Under the pieces are notes generated by a model. The model made no database searches. It worked only from the letters and a program-made list of their open reading frames with translations, and was not told where the DNA came from. Positions 6,760-7,582 of a DNA stretch of 7,582 bases are shown here, one piece after another. The stretch is from Bifidobacteriaceae bacterium. Its GTDB lineage: Bacteria; Actinomycetota; Actinomycetes; Actinomycetales; Bifidobacteriaceae. The stretch is taken from contig JAISKS010000031.1 in the NCBI GenBank assembly GCA_031260825.1, forward strand, positions 1 through 7,582. The letters are read 5' to 3'. The translations under genes were made by a program, and so were the position numbers. Position 1 is the first letter of the stretch; every line of letters starts with the position of its first letter.

Positions 6760-7332
6760 GTTGGTGCCCATGGGCTTAAAGGCGAGGCAAAACTTTTTTT
6801 ATTCACGAATTCACCGCAAGATCGTTTTTATGTTGGCGCTGAATTTTCTTCATCAATTGAAGGAAAGACATTTATTATAAAAAGTTTACGCGTTATAAAC
6901 GGACACTATTCACCTGTATTTGAAGGATATGAATCACGCTCAGAGCTTGAAACACTTTTTGGTACAGAGCTTTTTTCCGACGACTCACTCACTGATGAAG
7001 ATAATTTTTCTTATGAAATCTCTGATTTAATTGGGCTTGAAGTATATGGTACAAATTCTGGGGATAAAGTTTCTTCAGGTGCTGGTACGGATTTATTCGG
7101 TACAGATTCTGGAGATAAAGTTTCTTCAGGTGCTGGTACGGATTTACAGGGCGCGGGCTCACTAATTGGTAAAGTGTCTGCTGTCATAAACGGCCCAGGT
7201 CAAGACCTTCTAGAATTAAAACTAGACGGATATTCAGAAAAAGTCCTATTGCCATTTGTTGAGCAGTTCGTACCTAATGTAGATCTAAAACAAGGTTTTA
7301 TACAGATTGATCCCCCTGCTGGACTGTTCTAA
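6736..7332 (+). CDS. rimM: 16S rRNA processing / 30S maturation factor RimM
   Basis: 198 residues, longer than the roughly 165-180 usual for the family. The N-terminal RimM domain shows YRVAKIVGAHGLKGEAKLF (3-21) and continues to about residue 85. The C-terminal PRC-barrel begins at DLIGLEVY (97-104) and resumes with LIGKVSAVINGPGQDLLEL, then VLLPFVEQFVPNVDL and a final IDPPAGLF; these are family landmarks. RimM binds S19 and helps the head of the 30S subunit mature. The extra length is a 34-residue insert (105-138) formed by two near-identical 17-residue repeats, placed in the first turn of the barrel, where other RimM proteins have a short hairpin. It keeps the frame and all flanking motifs, so the gene looks functional. 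Only a weak AGG (6723-6725) lies 10 bases before the ATG. The gap to khpA is 81 bases and holds the mini-ORF described at 6679-6759. Likely co-transcribed with rpsP and khpA. Confidence 0.93.
   Translation: MSYRVAKIVGAHGLKGEAKLFLFTNSPQDRFYVGAEFSSSIEGKTFIIKSLRVINGHYSPVFEGYESRSELETLFGTELFSDDSLTDEDNFSYEISDLIGLEVYGTNSGDKVSSGAGTDLFGTDSGDKVSSGAGTDLQGAGSLIGKVSAVINGPGQDLLELKLDGYSEKVLLPFVEQFVPNVDLKQGFIQIDPPAGLF
7048..7149 (+). repeat. 51-bp in-frame tandem repeat inside rimM
   Basis: Two adjacent 51-bp copies (7048-7098 and 7099-7149) match at 46 of 51 bases. Three of the five differences are in the last three bases. They encode GTNSGDKVSSGAGTDLF and GTDSGDKVSSGAGTDLQ, Gly/Ser/Asp-rich and probably a flexible loop. 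The near-identity points to recent duplication. Confidence 0.92.
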
Positions 7333-7344
7333 TTTAAATTTTGT

Positions 7345-7372
7345 CGAAACCCACTTTTCGGGTACTTTTTTT
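7345..7372 (+). terminator. Possible weak intrinsic terminator after rimM
   Basis: Twelve bases after the rimM stop, CGAAA (7345-7349) can pair with TTTCG (7356-7360), or alternatively ACCC (7349-7352) with GGGT (7360-7363). Both lie just before a run of seven T (7366-7372). The stems are only 4-5 bp, so the terminator is weak on its own. The much larger inverted repeat directly after it could add to termination. Confidence 0.45.
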
Positions 7373-7374
7373 CT

Positions 7375-7443
7375 CGAGACCCCAGTTTTGGTGTAGTTTT
7401 AACACTAAATATGTCCAAAAACTACACCAAATCGTGGGTCTCG
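7375..7443. repeat. Large imperfect inverted repeat
   Basis: Arms 7375-7400 and 7418-7443 pair as CGAGACCC / GGGTCTCG and TTTGGTGTAGTTTT / AAAACTACACCAAA, separated by a symmetrical 4-base mismatch: 22 of 26 positions pair around a 17-nt loop (7401-7417). No T-run follows on the + strand. It could be a structured element, a transcription-blocking hairpin or a repeat-family member. Function unknown. Confidence 0.85.
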
Positions 7444-7477
7444 CCAAATATTCAACCAAAAAAAAACACTAAAACCC
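7444..7477. other. Short A-rich spacer between two palindromes
   Basis: No gene. It holds a run of nine A (7458-7466) followed by CACTAAAA. Read on the - strand, these T-rich bases follow the 7478-7549 hairpin, which would fit a terminator for a gene entering from the right. That gene would lie outside the window, so this is inference. Confidence 0.4.
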
Positions 7478-7549
7478 CGCGAGTATATGTTTTTTCGACG
7501 ACAAAGCACTAAAATCACCACATTATCGTCGAAAAAACATATACTCGCG
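7478..7549. repeat. Perfect 24-bp inverted repeat with 24-nt loop
   Basis: The arm 7478-7501 (CGCGAGTATATG... ending TCGACGA) is the exact reverse complement of 7526-7549; the loop is 7502-7525. Outer CCCC (7475-7478) and GGGG (7558-7561) could extend it after an A-rich bulge. On the - strand the hairpin is followed within about 20 bases by a T-run (opposite 7458-7466), so a leftward terminator is possible. The stem sequence is unlike that of the 7375-7443 palindrome, though size and layout are similar. Confidence 0.9.
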
Positions 7550-7582
7550 AAAAAAACAGGGGCAATATACCGATTTTGAACA
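7550..7582. other. Window end, no gene seen
   Basis: A-rich sequence and GGGG, then unique sequence to the edge. The gene that commonly follows rimM (trmD) does not start here. Confidence 0.4.

Noticed and set aside
7048..7149. Frameshift or assembly error in rimM
   Set aside because: The repeat is exactly 51 bp per copy, keeps the frame, and conserved RimM sequence continues normally after it. A collapse or expansion error cannot be fully excluded without reads, but the five base differences between copies argue for two real copies.
7375..7549. Integron attC sites or insertion-sequence ends
   Set aside because: No GTTRRRY-type core sites, no integrase or transposase, and no target-site duplication could be identified.

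Overview
The window looks like a chromosomal segment from an AT-rich actinobacterium, possibly related to the Bifidobacteriales. Three signs support this: a ribosomal protein S16 with the actinobacterial-type YWLGVGAQPS stretch and a long Ala/Glu-rich tail; the conserved order rpsP - khpA - rimM; and one promoter placed so that its transcript would start at or next to the ATG (leaderless), which is common in that phylum. The assignment is inferred from remembered family sequences, not from a search. All genes are on the + strand, end in TAG or TAA, and show no in-frame TGA.

Layout. Bases 1-433 are a non-coding array of a GACAACTCACG-centred module with five complete copies and one cut by the left window edge. 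Some units also carry the motif inverted, which makes hairpins. Bases 457-565 hold a second, unrelated repeat family (two direct copies 42 bp apart plus one inverted copy). After an AT-rich stretch there is a good promoter (705-732). It drives a two-gene unit: a TadE-like pseudopilin (739-1524) and a 1397-residue DUF5702/TadG-like surface protein (1537-5730). Both have one N-terminal membrane anchor and a large, cysteine-containing domain predicted to lie outside the membrane.

A second promoter (about 5751-5779) starts the translation/ribosome-maturation cluster: rpsP (TTG start, 5812-6399), khpA (KH-domain RNA-binding protein, 6415-6654) and rimM (16S rRNA processing factor, 6736-7332). The rimM region is marked by duplications. 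A 51-bp in-frame tandem repeat inserts 34 residues in the PRC-barrel domain, and a diverged 45-bp duplication of the start region leaves a 13-codon mini-ORF upstream. Bases 7333-7582 are non-coding. They contain a weak terminator-like hairpin and two large inverted repeats with long stems (22 of 26 paired, and 24 of 24). The usual next gene, trmD, is not seen before the window ends.

Functionally the window joins two unrelated units: a cell-surface/pilus-type gene pair with its own promoter, and a housekeeping ribosome-biogenesis operon. Both are bordered by repeat-rich intergenic DNA. I see no convincing new defence or mobile system. The best leads are the repeat families, the RimM insertion and the large DUF5702-type protein.
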